A stretch of 64,000 bases of DNA from Allopusillimonas lactea (GCF_021653995.1 NZ_JAJJOZ010000009.1:124001-188000); one strand, 5' to 3'. Numbered from the stretch's first letter, positions 27,904 to 37,301 are shown. Translations and numbers: made by a program. Notes: generated from the sequence alone by a model not told the origin.

Positions 27904-28782
27904 TCAGGGCATGCAATCGCTAAAGAACGCCGGGTGCGCCTGTCGGATGGTGTCGGCGTACTCGAGCGTGCCCGACAAGTGCTGGCGCAGCGCCGCCTGT
28001 GCGCCCTCTGCATCACCCGCTTCGATGGCGGCGAGCACAGCGGCGTGATCACTGACAATACGTTCGCGCTTTCCGGCGGCCGGCAGGTGCAGCCGGCGCA
28101 GGCGGTCGATATGACCGCTGCGCGCCTTCACCAATGCCCATAAGCCTTCTTTGCCGGCTGCCTGGTACAGGCAGAGGTGAAAGGCTTGATCTTCTTCGGT
28201 GAAGCGATCATCGTCTTGCTCGTGCAGCGCACGCTGGTTTGCAACAATGCCGCGCAGCTGCGCCAGCAGGCAGGGCGACGCGCGCAACGCCAGCTCGCGT
28301 ACGAGTTCCAGCTCGATGGCTCTGCGTAGAAAATGCGTTTCGCGCGCATGCGCCAGATCGATGCGGCTGACGCGCGTAGCCGACTGCGGAAATACATCTA
28401 CCAGCTGCTCCTCGGCCAGCTTGAGCAGCGCTTCGCGCACAGGCGTTTGGCTCACGCCATACGCCTGGGCCAGTTCCGCTCGTGACAGCGCCGCGCCAGG
28501 CGGCAGATCCAGGGCGACGATGCGCGCCCGCAGCAATTCATAGAGCTGGGGCACGGCATGACGCGCACGATCGAGCGCAACCTGCGTTCGCGCATCAGAT
28601 GCGGCGCCGGCGGCGAACGGGGCAAGCTGGTCGGCTGCGCGCGCAGGCGGCCCCGATGACGCCGGCTGCGCAGGCCGGGCAGACCCACCCGCCGCGAGCT
28701 TGTCCGACGGGTTAAGCGGCGCATCGTGCGAGCCCGCCTCCTCGGCCGAGTTCACGTGATGGATTGAGCGAGCACGTGGCAT
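27904..28782 (-). CDS. GntR-family (FadR subfamily) transcriptional regulator
   Basis: The 292 residues begin with about 75 low-complexity, Ala/Pro-rich residues. A GntR winged helix follows (about 78-140: LSRAELAQAYGVSQTPVREA, LLKLAEEQLVDVFPQSATR) and then an all-helical FCD effector domain (about 150-275: ETHFLRRAIELELVRELA, FHLCLYQAAGKEGLW, DHAAVLAAIEAGDAEGAQ). It is divergent from the ABC-dehydratase-aldolase operon, with a palindrome between them, and probably represses that operon. The unusually long N-terminal tail has no alternative start codon visible. Confidence 0.92.
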   Translation of the reverse strand: MPRARSIHHVNSAEEAGSHDAPLNPSDKLAAGGSARPAQPASSGPPARAADQLAPFAAGAASDARTQVALDRARHAVPQLYELLRARIVALDLPPGAALSRAELAQAYGVSQTPVREALLKLAEEQLVDVFPQSATRVSRIDLAHARETHFLRRAIELELVRELALRASPCLLAQLRGIVANQRALHEQDDDRFTEEDQAFHLCLYQAAGKEGLWALVKARSGHIDRLRRLHLPAAGKRERIVSDHAAVLAAIEAGDAEGAQAALRQHLSGTLEYADTIRQAHPAFFSDCMP

Positions 28783-28827
28783 TTGATTTTGAAGGTTGAA
28801 GTTTTAATTTTATCGTTTACAACGCGG

Positions 28828-28845
28828 ATACTGATATATTAGTAT
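28828..28845. promoter_or_regulatory. 18-base palindrome between gntR and the ABC operon
   Basis: ATACTGATATATTAGTAT matches its reverse complement at 16 of 18 positions. It lies in the AT-rich divergent region, 46 bases from the GntR start and about 115 from the ABC receptor ATG. FadR-type GntR proteins bind AT-rich palindromes of this size, so it is the best candidate operator for the adjacent regulator. Confidence 0.55.
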
Positions 28846-28961
28846 TTCAATACGCGACACACAATAAAAACCATTCTTGCAACACCTGTTTTTTGCAGGG
28901 CCACCCGCCACACCGGCCCAAAGATCGTTCAACAGATCATCCAACAAACACGGAGACAACG

Positions 28962-29975
28962 ATGACGCACGTGCGCAAGCTTGCCGCAGCCCTATCCATT
29001 GCTGTGCTGACCCTGGCCACCACCCACGCGGCCGCACAGGAAAAAACCGAAATCACCATCACCAAGCAGCCCAGTATCCTGTATCTGCCCGCCTTGGTGA
29101 TGCAAAAACAAGGTTTGATCGAAAAACACGCCGCGCAAGAAGGCGTGAAGGATCTCAAGGTGAATTGGCGTTCGTTCACCAGCGGCGGCGCGGCCACCGA
29201 TGCGCTGCTGTCCGATAATGTCGAAATCGTGAATAGCGGCCTGGGCAATTTGCTGCTGCTGTGGGATCGTACCAAAGGCAAAGTAAAGGGCATCACCACC
29301 AACTCGGCGCTTCCCTTGGCGCTGGTCAGCCGCGATCCCAGGATCAAAACGCTGAAAGATTTCGGCCCCACTGACAAGATCGCAGTGCCCACCATCCGCG
29401 TCTCCACGCAGGCCATCCTGCTGCAGATGGCGGCCGAAAAAGAATGGGGCAGCGACAAGTGGTCCAAGCTGGATGCAAACACGGTGCAGCTTGGACACCC
29501 CGACGCCGCTGCAATGCTGGCCAACCCCAAGGGCGAGGTCGGCACGCACTTTGCCGCGCCGCCTTTCTACTACAAAGAACTCAAGACAGTGCCCAACGCG
29601 CATGTGATCCTGCGCTCGAACGACATCATCGACGGAGGCCTGTCACAGTCCACCCTGTTCACCACCACCAAGTTCGCGGACAACAACCCCAAGATCATCA
29701 AGGCCGTGCTGGCTGCCTCTCGCGAGGCGATCGACTTCATCAAGAAGGACACCCCGCAGGCCGTGGACATCTACCGCGAAGTGAGCGGTGACCAGACCCC
29801 GCGCGACGAGCTGCTGGACATGCTCAAACAGCCCGGCATGATGGACTTCCAGATGGCGCCCGCCGGCTCGATGAAGTTTGCCACGCACATGCACAAGGTC
29901 GGCATTCTCAAGACCATGCCCGCCAAGTGGACGGATTATTTCCTGCCCGTGTCGGCGAGCCTGAACGGCAACTGA
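28962..29975 (+). CDS. NitT/TauT-type ABC transporter, periplasmic binding protein
   Basis: A 337-residue secreted receptor with a signal peptide (VRKLAAALSIAVLTLATTHA, cleavage near AAAQ). The SsuA/TauA-like fold follows: ITKQPSILYLPALVMQKQGL, GGAATDALLSDNVEIVNSG, KIAVPTIRVSTQAILLQMAA. The ATG at 28962 is preceded by CGGAGACAAC. The subfamily usually imports sulfonates, nitrate or pyrimidine precursors. Linked to a sugar-acid dehydratase and an RraA-like aldolase, this member more likely binds an organic acid. Confidence 0.9.
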   Translation: MTHVRKLAAALSIAVLTLATTHAAAQEKTEITITKQPSILYLPALVMQKQGLIEKHAAQEGVKDLKVNWRSFTSGGAATDALLSDNVEIVNSGLGNLLLLWDRTKGKVKGITTNSALPLALVSRDPRIKTLKDFGPTDKIAVPTIRVSTQAILLQMAAEKEWGSDKWSKLDANTVQLGHPDAAAMLANPKGEVGTHFAAPPFYYKELKTVPNAHVILRSNDIIDGGLSQSTLFTTTKFADNNPKIIKAVLAASREAIDFIKKDTPQAVDIYREVSGDQTPRDELLDMLKQPGMMDFQMAPAGSMKFATHMHKVGILKTMPAKWTDYFLPVSASLNGN

Positions 29976-29977
29976 TC

Positions 29978-30826
29978 ATGACTGCAAACGCTACGCCCAC
30001 GCTACTGGAAGTCGACAACGTCACCCTGCGCTACAAGACTTCCGACGCCATCATCACTGCCACCCGCCGCGTCAGTTTCAACGTCGCGGCCGGGGACCGC
30101 TTCGTGTTGCTGGGGCCGTCGGGCTGCGGCAAATCCACGCTGCTCAAGGCGGTGGGCGGCTACCTGACGCCTGATGAAGGCGAGATCCGCATCAAGGGCA
30201 GGGCCGTACAACGGCCCGGCGCCGACCGCATGATGGTGTTCCAGGAGTTCGATCAACTGCTGCCCTGGAAAACCGTGCTGGAGAACGTGATGTTTCCGCT
30301 TGTGGTGGCGCGCAAAATGCCCCGCAAGCAGGCCGAGGAGCGCGCCCGCGCCTTTGTGGAAAAAGTACATCTGGGCAGCTTCGCAGACAGCTATACGCAT
30401 ACGCTGTCGGGCGGCATGAAGCAGCGCGTGGCGATTGCCCGCGGGATGTGCATGGAGCCGGACATCCTGCTCATGGACGAACCGTTCGCGGCGCTCGACG
30501 CCCTGACTCGGCGCCAGATGCAGGATGAGCTGCTGCAGTTGTGGGACGACACACGTTTTACCGTCATGTTCGTGACGCATTCGATTGCTGAGGCCATCCG
30601 CATCGGCAATCGCATCCTGCTGCTCTCGCCACATCCCGGCGAGGTCAAGGCAGAAGTGGTTGATGTGGAAGCGGCCGCCAACGACCCGGTGGCCGCCGCC
30701 GCACTTGAGCAAGATATCCACGACCTGCTTTTTGACGACGGCGGGCCGCCGCCGCAAACTGGAGAGGCTGCGGCAAAGCCGCTGCCCGCACATACCGCAC
30801 ATGAGGAAGGAGTACAGACAGCATGA
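29978..30826 (+). CDS. NitT/TauT-type ABC transporter, ATPase
   Basis: The 282-residue ATP-binding subunit has Walker A LLGPSGCGKSTLLKAV, Q-loop VFQEFDQLLPWKTVLENV, signature LSGGMKQRVAIARGM, Walker B ILLMDEPFAALDALT and the switch FVTHSIAEA. A roughly 50-residue acidic/Pro-rich C-terminal extension is unusual for the family. The ATG at 29978 is two bases after the receptor stop; the end overlaps the permease start as ATGA. Confidence 0.94.
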   Translation: MTANATPTLLEVDNVTLRYKTSDAIITATRRVSFNVAAGDRFVLLGPSGCGKSTLLKAVGGYLTPDEGEIRIKGRAVQRPGADRMMVFQEFDQLLPWKTVLENVMFPLVVARKMPRKQAEERARAFVEKVHLGSFADSYTHTLSGGMKQRVAIARGMCMEPDILLMDEPFAALDALTRRQMQDELLQLWDDTRFTVMFVTHSIAEAIRIGNRILLLSPHPGEVKAEVVDVEAAANDPVAAAALEQDIHDLLFDDGGPPPQTGEAAAKPLPAHTAHEEGVQTA

Positions 30827-31692
30827 CTCGCGCAAGCATCATCATGAAACAGCAGGGCGGCCCCGATGCCGGCACGGGCGAGCATGTTGTCGTCGCACGC
30901 ACGCTGCCGCTCATCCAGCGCCTGTGGAGCGATGCCTTCGTGCGCAAATCCACCATCGTGCTGCTGCTGGCCATCGCCTGGGAAATCTACGGACGCGCGC
31001 TTGGCAACCCGCTGCTGTTTCCCACCCTGTCCGACACCGTGATGGCATTTATCGATCGCATCGGCGACGGCTCGCTCAGCGACCGGGCCTGGACATCGCT
31101 GCAAGTACTCACGATGGGTTATGCGCTGGGCATCGTGATCGCGGCGGCCATCACCATACTGGCCATCACCACGCAAATCGGCACCGACTTTCTAGAAGTG
31201 ATGACGGCGATGTTCAACCCGCTGCCCGCCATCGCCTTGCTGCCGCTGGCACTGATCTGGTTCGGTCTGGGCACCACCAGCATCGTGTTCGTGCTGCTGC
31301 ACTCGGTGGTATGGGTGGTAGCGCTGAACACGCAATCAGGTTTCATGGCAGTCTCGCAAACACTGCGCATGGTGGGCCGCAATTACGAGCTGCGCGGCCT
31401 CAGCTATGTCGCCCATATTCTGATCCCCGCCGCGTTTCCATCTATTCTCACAGGGCTGAAGATAGGCTGGGCCTTCGCATGGCGCACCCTGATCGCCGCA
31501 GAACTCGTATTTGGCGTCGCGTCCGGCCAGGGCGGGCTGGGCTGGTTCATCTTCGAAAACCGTAATCTGCTCGATATCCCTGCTGTGTTCGCCGGGCTGC
31601 TCACGGTCATTATCATCGGTCTGATCGTCGAGAACCTGGTGTTCCGCCTGATCGAGAAGAGAACCGTGCGCCGCTGGGGCATGCAAAGCTGA
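30823..31692 (+). CDS. NitT/TauT-type ABC transporter, permease
   Basis: A 289-residue inner-membrane subunit with about six transmembrane helices and the BPD-type coupling motif in ELRGLSYVAHILIPAAFPSI. The C-terminal part, AWRTLIAAELVFGVASGQGG, is typical of SsuC/TauC permeases. An N-terminal hydrophilic segment of about 35 residues precedes the first helix. Translationally coupled to the ATPase. Confidence 0.94.
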   Translation: MTRASIIMKQQGGPDAGTGEHVVVARTLPLIQRLWSDAFVRKSTIVLLLAIAWEIYGRALGNPLLFPTLSDTVMAFIDRIGDGSLSDRAWTSLQVLTMGYALGIVIAAAITILAITTQIGTDFLEVMTAMFNPLPAIALLPLALIWFGLGTTSIVFVLLHSVVWVVALNTQSGFMAVSQTLRMVGRNYELRGLSYVAHILIPAAFPSILTGLKIGWAFAWRTLIAAELVFGVASGQGGLGWFIFENRNLLDIPAVFAGLLTVIIIGLIVENLVFRLIEKRTVRRWGMQS

Positions 31693-31734
31693 CCCCACGC
31701 CACACCCATGCTTTGATTGCTAACAGGAAACAGA

Positions 31735-33465
31735 ATGAACAAGAAGGTGGATTCACTGCGCAGCGCGCGCTGGTTCGAACCCGACGATCTGCGCGGTTTC
31801 GGCCATCGCTCACGCATGATGCAGATGGGCTATGGCCCCGACGACTGGGCCGGCAAGCCGGTGGTGGGCATCATCAACACCTGGTCCGATATCAACCCCT
31901 GCCACGCTCACTTCAAAGAGCGTGTGCACGACATCAAGCGCGGCATCTTGCAGGCGGGCGGCTTCCCCATCGAACTGCCCGCGCAGTCGCTGGCCGAGCA
32001 ATACGTAAAGCCCTCCACCATGCTCTACCGCAACATGCTGGCCATGGAAACCGAAGAACTGATCCGCTGTCACCCCATCGACGGCGTAGTGCTGATGGGC
32101 GGCTGCGACAAGACCACGCCGGCGTTGCTGATGGGCGCCACCAGCGCCGGCGTGCCGGCCATTTATGTACCGGCCGGCCCCATGCTGCGCGGCAACTGGG
32201 AAGGCAAGACGCTGGGTTCAGGCTCGGATGCCTGGAAGTACTGGGACGAGCGGCGCGCGGGCAATATCACGCCTGTGCAATGGCTGGGCATTGAAGGCGG
32301 TATCGCACGCTCGCACGGCCACTGCATGACCATGGGCACGGCCAGCACCATGACCGCCATCGCCGAGGCGCTGGGCATGACACTGCCGGGCGCATCGTCT
32401 ATCCCCGCGCCCGACGTGAACCACATCCGTATGTGCGCAGCGTCGGGCCGCCGCATCGTGGAGATGATTCTTGAAGACCTGACACCCGGCAAGATACAAA
32501 CCCACGACGCTTTCCTGAACGCCATCAATGTCGCCATGGCCATGGGCTGTTCCACCAACGCCATCATCCATGTGATCGCCCAGGCGCGCCGCGCGGGCTG
32601 CGACATCAGCCTTGACGATTTCGATCGCGCCAGCCGCGTGGTACCGGTCATCGCCAACATCCGCCCCAGCGGTGAACGCTACCTGATGGAAGACTTCTAC
32701 TACGCCGGCGGGCTGCCCGCCATGATGGCGCAGATGAAGCCGCATCTGAAGTTGGACGCCTTGACGGTGAACGGTCGCACGTTGGGAGAAAACCTTGAGG
32801 GCGCGCGAGTCTATAACGACGATGTGATCCGCAGCCTGGACCGGCCCATCTATGCCGAAGGTTCGCTGGCCGTGCTCCGCGGCAACCTTGCTCCCGACGG
32901 CTGTGTGATCAAGCCCGCCGCCGCCGAGCCGCGCCTGCGCCAGCACACCGGCCCCGCCCTGGTGTTCGACAGCTACCCAGACATGAAGGCGCGCATCAAC
33001 CTGCCCGACCTGGACGTGACACCCGATCATGTACTGATTCTTCGCAACGTGGGCCCGCAGGGCGGCCCCGGCATGCCCGAATGGGGCATGATCCCCATCC
33101 CGCAGAAGCTGGTCGAGCAAGGCGTGCGCGACATGCTGCGCATCTCCGACGCGCGCATGAGCGGCACCAGCTATGGCGCCTGCATCCTGCATGTGGCGCC
33201 TGAGGCCTATATCGGCGGCCCGCTGGCCTTGGTGCGGACGGGCGACATGATCACCGTGGACGTGCCCAGCCGTACGATATCGATGGACGTGGCAGACGAG
33301 GAACTGGCGCGCCGCCGCGCCGCCCTCGTCCCGCCCACGCCTCGCTATGGGCGCGGCTATGGTTGGATGTTCTCACGCCATATTCAACAGGCCGACACCG
33401 GCTGCGATTTCGATTTTCTGCAAACCAGCTTTGGGCCCTCCGCCGGCGAACCCGACATCTTCTAG
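31735..33465 (+). CDS. IlvD/EDD-family sugar-acid dehydratase (L-arabinonate dehydratase type)
   Basis: The 576-residue Fe-S dehydratase has cluster cysteines at C56 (INPCHAHF), C124 (LMGGCDKTTPA) and C197 (SHGHCMTMG), a spacing matching [2Fe-2S] aldonate dehydratases. It also has the catalytic-serine region SDARMSGTSYGACILHV. Sequence and length resemble aldonate dehydratases (arabinonate, galactonate, xylonate) more than branched-chain IlvD. It would make a 2-keto-3-deoxy acid that the next gene's aldolase-like product could cleave. ACAGGAAACAG precedes the ATG at 35 of that line of bases (31735). The exact substrate is unknown. Confidence 0.88.
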   Translation: MNKKVDSLRSARWFEPDDLRGFGHRSRMMQMGYGPDDWAGKPVVGIINTWSDINPCHAHFKERVHDIKRGILQAGGFPIELPAQSLAEQYVKPSTMLYRNMLAMETEELIRCHPIDGVVLMGGCDKTTPALLMGATSAGVPAIYVPAGPMLRGNWEGKTLGSGSDAWKYWDERRAGNITPVQWLGIEGGIARSHGHCMTMGTASTMTAIAEALGMTLPGASSIPAPDVNHIRMCAASGRRIVEMILEDLTPGKIQTHDAFLNAINVAMAMGCSTNAIIHVIAQARRAGCDISLDDFDRASRVVPVIANIRPSGERYLMEDFYYAGGLPAMMAQMKPHLKLDALTVNGRTLGENLEGARVYNDDVIRSLDRPIYAEGSLAVLRGNLAPDGCVIKPAAAEPRLRQHTGPALVFDSYPDMKARINLPDLDVTPDHVLILRNVGPQGGPGMPEWGMIPIPQKLVEQGVRDMLRISDARMSGTSYGACILHVAPEAYIGGPLALVRTGDMITVDVPSRTISMDVADEELARRRAALVPPTPRYGRGYGWMFSRHIQQADTGCDFDFLQTSFGPSAGEPDIF

Positions 33466-33477
33466 GAGAACTTCAGC

Positions 33478-34200
33478 ATGCAGGCATTGACGCCCGAGAT
33501 TCGGGCCAAGCTCGAACAGGTAAGCGTGGCAACCATCACCACCACACTGTACAAACGCGGTCTGCGCAACCAACTCATCCAACAGGTGTATCCGGTGGGT
33601 GCGCCCAAGAAAAAGCGCATGATCGGGCCGGCCTACACCATGCGCTACATCCCCGCACGCGAAGACCTGAACGAGTTATCCGTCTTCCGCGACCGCGCCC
33701 ACCCGCAGCGCAAAGGCGTGGAAGAATGCCCGCCGGGTGCGGTGCTGGTCATGGATAGCCGGAAAGACGGCCGGGCGGCGTCCGCAGGCGGGATACTCGT
33801 CACGCGCCTGCAACAGCGCGGTGTGGCCGGTGTGGTGACAGATGGCGGCTTTCGCGACTCACCCGAAATCGGCGCGCTGGACATGCCCGCCTACCACAGT
33901 CATCCCTCGCCACCCACCAACCTGACGTGCCATCAAGCCATCGCGCTGAATGAGCCGATCGGCTGCGGCGACGCACCGGTTTTCCCGGGCGACATTATTT
34001 TCGGTGATGAGGAAGGGGTCGTTGTGATCCCCGCGCACCTGGTGGCCGAGGTCGCGCAGGAAGCCTTGGACATGACGGTGTTCGAAGATTTCGTGACGGA
34101 GAAGGTGCGCGAGGGGCGCTCGATTCTAGGCCTGTATCCGGCCACTGATCCGGCCACGCTGCCGGAGTTCGAAACATGGCGCAAGACGCGTGGCCGGTAG
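33478..34200 (+). CDS. RraA-like aldolase / HMG-aldolase family protein
   Basis: The 240-residue protein of the RraA/4-hydroxy-4-methyl-2-oxoglutarate aldolase family shows ATITTTLYKRG, GPAYTMRYIP, GILVTRLQQRGVAGVVTDGG, FRDSPEIG (Arg-Asp of the metal site) and FGDEEGVVVIPAHL. Members are divalent-metal class II pyruvate aldolases, or RNase E regulators without that activity. Twelve bases after the dehydratase, it most likely cleaves or decarboxylates the keto-acid product. The older name dimethylmenaquinone methyltransferase should not be used. Confidence 0.85.
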   Translation: MQALTPEIRAKLEQVSVATITTTLYKRGLRNQLIQQVYPVGAPKKKRMIGPAYTMRYIPAREDLNELSVFRDRAHPQRKGVEECPPGAVLVMDSRKDGRAASAGGILVTRLQQRGVAGVVTDGGFRDSPEIGALDMPAYHSHPSPPTNLTCHQAIALNEPIGCGDAPVFPGDIIFGDEEGVVVIPAHLVAEVAQEALDMTVFEDFVTEKVREGRSILGLYPATDPATLPEFETWRKTRGR

Positions 34201-34227
34201 GCCCGCGCGCCTTGTGCCACGCTATGC

Positions 34228-35712
34228 TCAGTGCTCGACGTTGAGCGCGGCCTGCACAACTTGTTCACGATCGTGCCGAGCGCCATTGAAGAACAAGTTC
34301 AACACCACGGCGGACACAGACGTCAGCAGGATACCGGACTCGATCAGCGGGTGTATGGCATGCGGCATCCACTGGCGGAAGTGGGGCGCCACGAGGGGAA
34401 TCATACCCAGGCCAATCGAAATCGCCACGATCATGGCATTGTGGCGATTGCTTTTGAAGTCTACACCCGCCAGGATGCGAATGCCGGTTGCCGTCACCAT
34501 GCCGAACATCACGATGCCCGCACCGCCCAGCACGACGGTGGGCAACGACTCAACCAGCGCCGCCAGCTTGGGCAGCAGGCCAAAGATCACCAGAATAATA
34601 CCGCCGGCCACACATACAAAACGGCTGCGCACGCCCGTCACCGCCACCAGCCCCACGTTCTGCGAGAAGCTGGAATACGGGAAGGTATTGAAAATACCGC
34701 CCAGCAAGGTACCCAGGCCATCTGTACGCAAGCCACGCGCCAGATCCTGCTCCGTTACCTTCTTGCCCGTCATGTCGCCCAACGCCAGGAACATGCCCGT
34801 AGACTCGATCATCACCACAATCATGACCAGCACCATGGTGGCGATCATCACCGGATCGAAGCGCGGCATACCAAAGTGAAACGGCAAGATCACATCGAAC
34901 CAATTGGCGCGGGCCACTTTTTCAAAGGTCATCAGGCCCATGGACGACGCCACCACTGCACCGATCACAATGCCGAGCAGAACCGACACGTTGGCCGCAA
35001 AGCCCTTGCAGTATTTGGCGATCACCAGAATAGACACCAGCACCAGGGCCGCAATGCCCACGCCCGTCAGGTTGCCGTAGCGCGGATTGGGCATGGATGG
35101 CTGCAATTTAAGCCCTTGCGGCAGCGGCGGCAATGCCGAGCCGGGTGCGCCGGCCAACTGGGCGGCCTTTTCCAGCCATTGCGAATAGCTGGGATCAACG
35201 AGGTTGGGCGCGGTTGGCCCGACCGGGTTGCCGAAAATCCAGTTAACACCCACCCGCATCAAGGTGATGCCGATGATGGCAATGATGGTGCCTGTCACGA
35301 CAGGCGGAAAAAATCGCAACATGCGGCTGACGGCAGGCGCAATGATGATGGAGATAATGCCGGCCGCAATGATTGTGCCGAACAGTAATTGCGCCCCCTC
35401 GTGCCCCGGATTACTGGTGGCGATGGACACCATGGGCCCTACAGCCGCGAAAGTCACCCCCATCATGACAGGCAGTTTGATACCAAACCACTGCGTCGCG
35501 CCGAGCGACTGAATGATCGTGACTAAGCCGCAGCAGAATAGATCCGCCGCGATCAGAAAGGCCACCTCATCCGACGATAAGTTCAGCGCCCGCCCCACGA
35601 TCAGGGGTACGGCGACGGCGCCTGCGTACATTACCAGGACGTGCTGCAAGCCAAGCACGGCCAGCTTGCCGCTCGATATGCGCTCGTCGGCAAGCACCTG
35701 GGTCTTGCTCAT
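34228..35712 (-). CDS. NCS2-family xanthine/uracil permease
   Basis: The 494-residue inner-membrane protein has about 12-14 helices. NCS2 landmarks are LGLQHVLVMYAGAVAVPLIV, GATQWFGIKLPVMMGVTFAA, IESTGMFLALGDMTGK (the substrate glutamate helix) and GIFNTFPYSSFSQNVGLVAV. The long extracellular loop around 150-190 and the QNVGL motif fit xanthine/urate rather than uracil carriers. It could feed xanthine to the purine operon 28 kb away. The ATG at 35712 was chosen over one six codons upstream. Its 3' end converges with the aldolase gene, 27 bases apart. Confidence 0.92.
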   Translation of the reverse strand: MSKTQVLADERISSGKLAVLGLQHVLVMYAGAVAVPLIVGRALNLSSDEVAFLIAADLFCCGLVTIIQSLGATQWFGIKLPVMMGVTFAAVGPMVSIATSNPGHEGAQLLFGTIIAAGIISIIIAPAVSRMLRFFPPVVTGTIIAIIGITLMRVGVNWIFGNPVGPTAPNLVDPSYSQWLEKAAQLAGAPGSALPPLPQGLKLQPSMPNPRYGNLTGVGIAALVLVSILVIAKYCKGFAANVSVLLGIVIGAVVASSMGLMTFEKVARANWFDVILPFHFGMPRFDPVMIATMVLVMIVVMIESTGMFLALGDMTGKKVTEQDLARGLRTDGLGTLLGGIFNTFPYSSFSQNVGLVAVTGVRSRFVCVAGGIILVIFGLLPKLAALVESLPTVVLGGAGIVMFGMVTATGIRILAGVDFKSNRHNAMIVAISIGLGMIPLVAPHFRQWMPHAIHPLIESGILLTSVSAVVLNLFFNGARHDREQVVQAALNVEH

Positions 35713-35857
35713 GTTATGTCTCCTCCGCACGATGTGCCTTATTTCAGCGGCATGGTTGCCGCAAAATGCGGGAGCACATTGTCTGCCTCAATCCCCGCGC
35801 AAACAAATTTACTGGAGAAATTGTCCGGCTTCGCATACAAAACCCGATAGCGTTCTT

Positions 35858-35880
35858 TACGGATTCAATATAACTCCGTA
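35858..35880. promoter_or_regulatory. inverted repeat between NCS2 permease and MFS gene
   Basis: TACGGA-N11-TCCGTA is a perfect 6-base inverted repeat with an AT-rich spacer (TTCAATATAAC) in the 248-base divergent gap. It lies about 145 bases from the permease ATG and 80 from the MFS ATG. It has the look of an operator, with half-sites about 1.6 turns apart. No regulator gene is adjacent. Confidence 0.4.
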
Positions 35881-35960
35881 TAAACCCGAAGTTCGCACGG
35901 TCATGCGACAACACATGGCAGCGTCAGCCGACGCATGCCCAACTCGCCAGGAAACCGGCC

Positions 35961-37301
35961 ATGTCCAGCAGTTCAACACCTCCCACTCCCCCCGCTTCCA
36001 ACCGTGCGCGCAGTGCCGGCCCCGTCTACTTTGGCTGGTATATCGCTTTTGCCGGCACACTGCTCACCTTGCTCACGGTCGGGGCGCGGCTGAGCATCGG
36101 TCCGTTTTTTCTGCCCATGGCCCACGACATTGCGCTGTCGCGCAGTGAACTGTCAGGCGTCATCGCCGCCGGCATGCTGGCCTATGGGCTGGCCATGCCA
36201 CTGGCCGGCTATCTGGTCGCCACCTACGGCACCCGCCGCGTGCTGCTGCTGGGCACACTGATCATGGCGCTCTCGATCGCCGGCACTGTCACTGCAACCT
36301 CAGGCACCGGCCTGCTGCTGTCTTTCGGCATTGGTCTTTCCGTCGGGCTGGCGTTCACCAGCCCCGTCGCGCTCACACGCGTGCTCAGCCTCTGGTTCGT
36401 GCGCCAGCGCGGCCTGGCCATGTTCGTCCTGTCGGCGGGCTCCATGGCCGGCATCGCCCTGCTTACGCCCGTCTTCAGCTGGGCCATCGAAATTGCGGGC
36501 TGGCGTGAAACCTTGATCGGCTTCGCAGTGATTTTTGCATTGGTGTGTGTACCGTCAGCGCTGTTCATCATCCACGAGAACGTGCCGCCCGGCGCCGATA
36601 CACGGCCAGACACGCCACGCGCGGCCGCGTCGCGCGCACAGGGCCGGCAGGGTGGCTCGCACGATGCGGGCGTTGCAGCCACGCCCGCCATCAGCATGCG
36701 CGACGCGTTGCGCACCCGGCCGTTCTGGCTGCTCACGCTTGGCCTGTTCGCCTGCGGCTTCAGTATGAACTTGCTGGGCACTCATGCCGTGCCCATGTTG
36801 ATGGACCACGGCTTCGGCCCGCAAACCAGCGCCTTTGGCATTTCGCTGATCGGCCTAGTGGCCATCTTCAGCTCAGTGGCGCTGGGCAAGCTGTCCGACC
36901 GCGTACCGCGCCGCAATGTCCTGGCACTCATCTATGCCGTTCGCGGCCTGGGCTTCCTGGGGCTGGTCGAAGCTGCCAGTTCGTGGCAGCTCTATACCGT
37001 CGCCATTATCGGCGGGGTCGTGTGGGCCGGCAGCGTCGCCATCTCGTCAGCACTCATGGCCGACATTTACGGCACACGCCTGGTGGGGATATTGTTCGGC
37101 TGGGCCTATGTGGGCCACCAGTTGGGCGGCACCCTGAGTGCCTGGATGGGCGGCTGGGCGTATGAAGCCTTCGGCACCCACCTGATTTCATTTGGTGCGG
37201 CGGGTGTGCTGCTGTTCTGCGCTGCCGCCATCGCGTTGCGTTTGCCCGACGTTGGCGCCCACCGCGCAAGCGGGTTGGCACTGGCACGAAAGCAGGGTTG
37301 A
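35961..37301 (+). CDS. MFS transporter (monocarboxylate/oxalate-formate type)
   Basis: The 446-residue inner-membrane carrier has twelve hydrophobic segments, starting WYIAFAGTLLTLLTVGARLS, with the motif-A-like loop AGYLVATYGTRRVLLLG and its repeat GKLSDRVPRRNVLALIYAVR. A hydrophilic central loop (about 200-240) separates the two six-helix halves. Overall resemblance is to the monocarboxylate/oxalate-formate antiporter group, whose substrates are organic acids. No linked enzyme tells the substrate. Confidence 0.85.
   Translation: MSSSSTPPTPPASNRARSAGPVYFGWYIAFAGTLLTLLTVGARLSIGPFFLPMAHDIALSRSELSGVIAAGMLAYGLAMPLAGYLVATYGTRRVLLLGTLIMALSIAGTVTATSGTGLLLSFGIGLSVGLAFTSPVALTRVLSLWFVRQRGLAMFVLSAGSMAGIALLTPVFSWAIEIAGWRETLIGFAVIFALVCVPSALFIIHENVPPGADTRPDTPRAAASRAQGRQGGSHDAGVAATPAISMRDALRTRPFWLLTLGLFACGFSMNLLGTHAVPMLMDHGFGPQTSAFGISLIGLVAIFSSVALGKLSDRVPRRNVLALIYAVRGLGFLGLVEAASSWQLYTVAIIGGVVWAGSVAISSALMADIYGTRLVGILFGWAYVGHQLGGTLSAWMGGWAYEAFGTHLISFGAAGVLLFCAAAIALRLPDVGAHRASGLALARKQG

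Noticed and set aside
15213..28845. Shared ATACT/AGTAT arms in the gcl-lysR and gntR-ABC control regions as evidence of one common regulator
   Set aside because: The spacers differ (3 and 8 bases), the adjacent regulators belong to different families, and five-base AT-rich arms recur by chance.
35961..37301. Assigning the MFS carrier to purine uptake because it adjoins the xanthine permease
   Set aside because: The genes are divergent, and its sequence looks like a monocarboxylate/oxalate-type carrier; position alone does not support a purine role.
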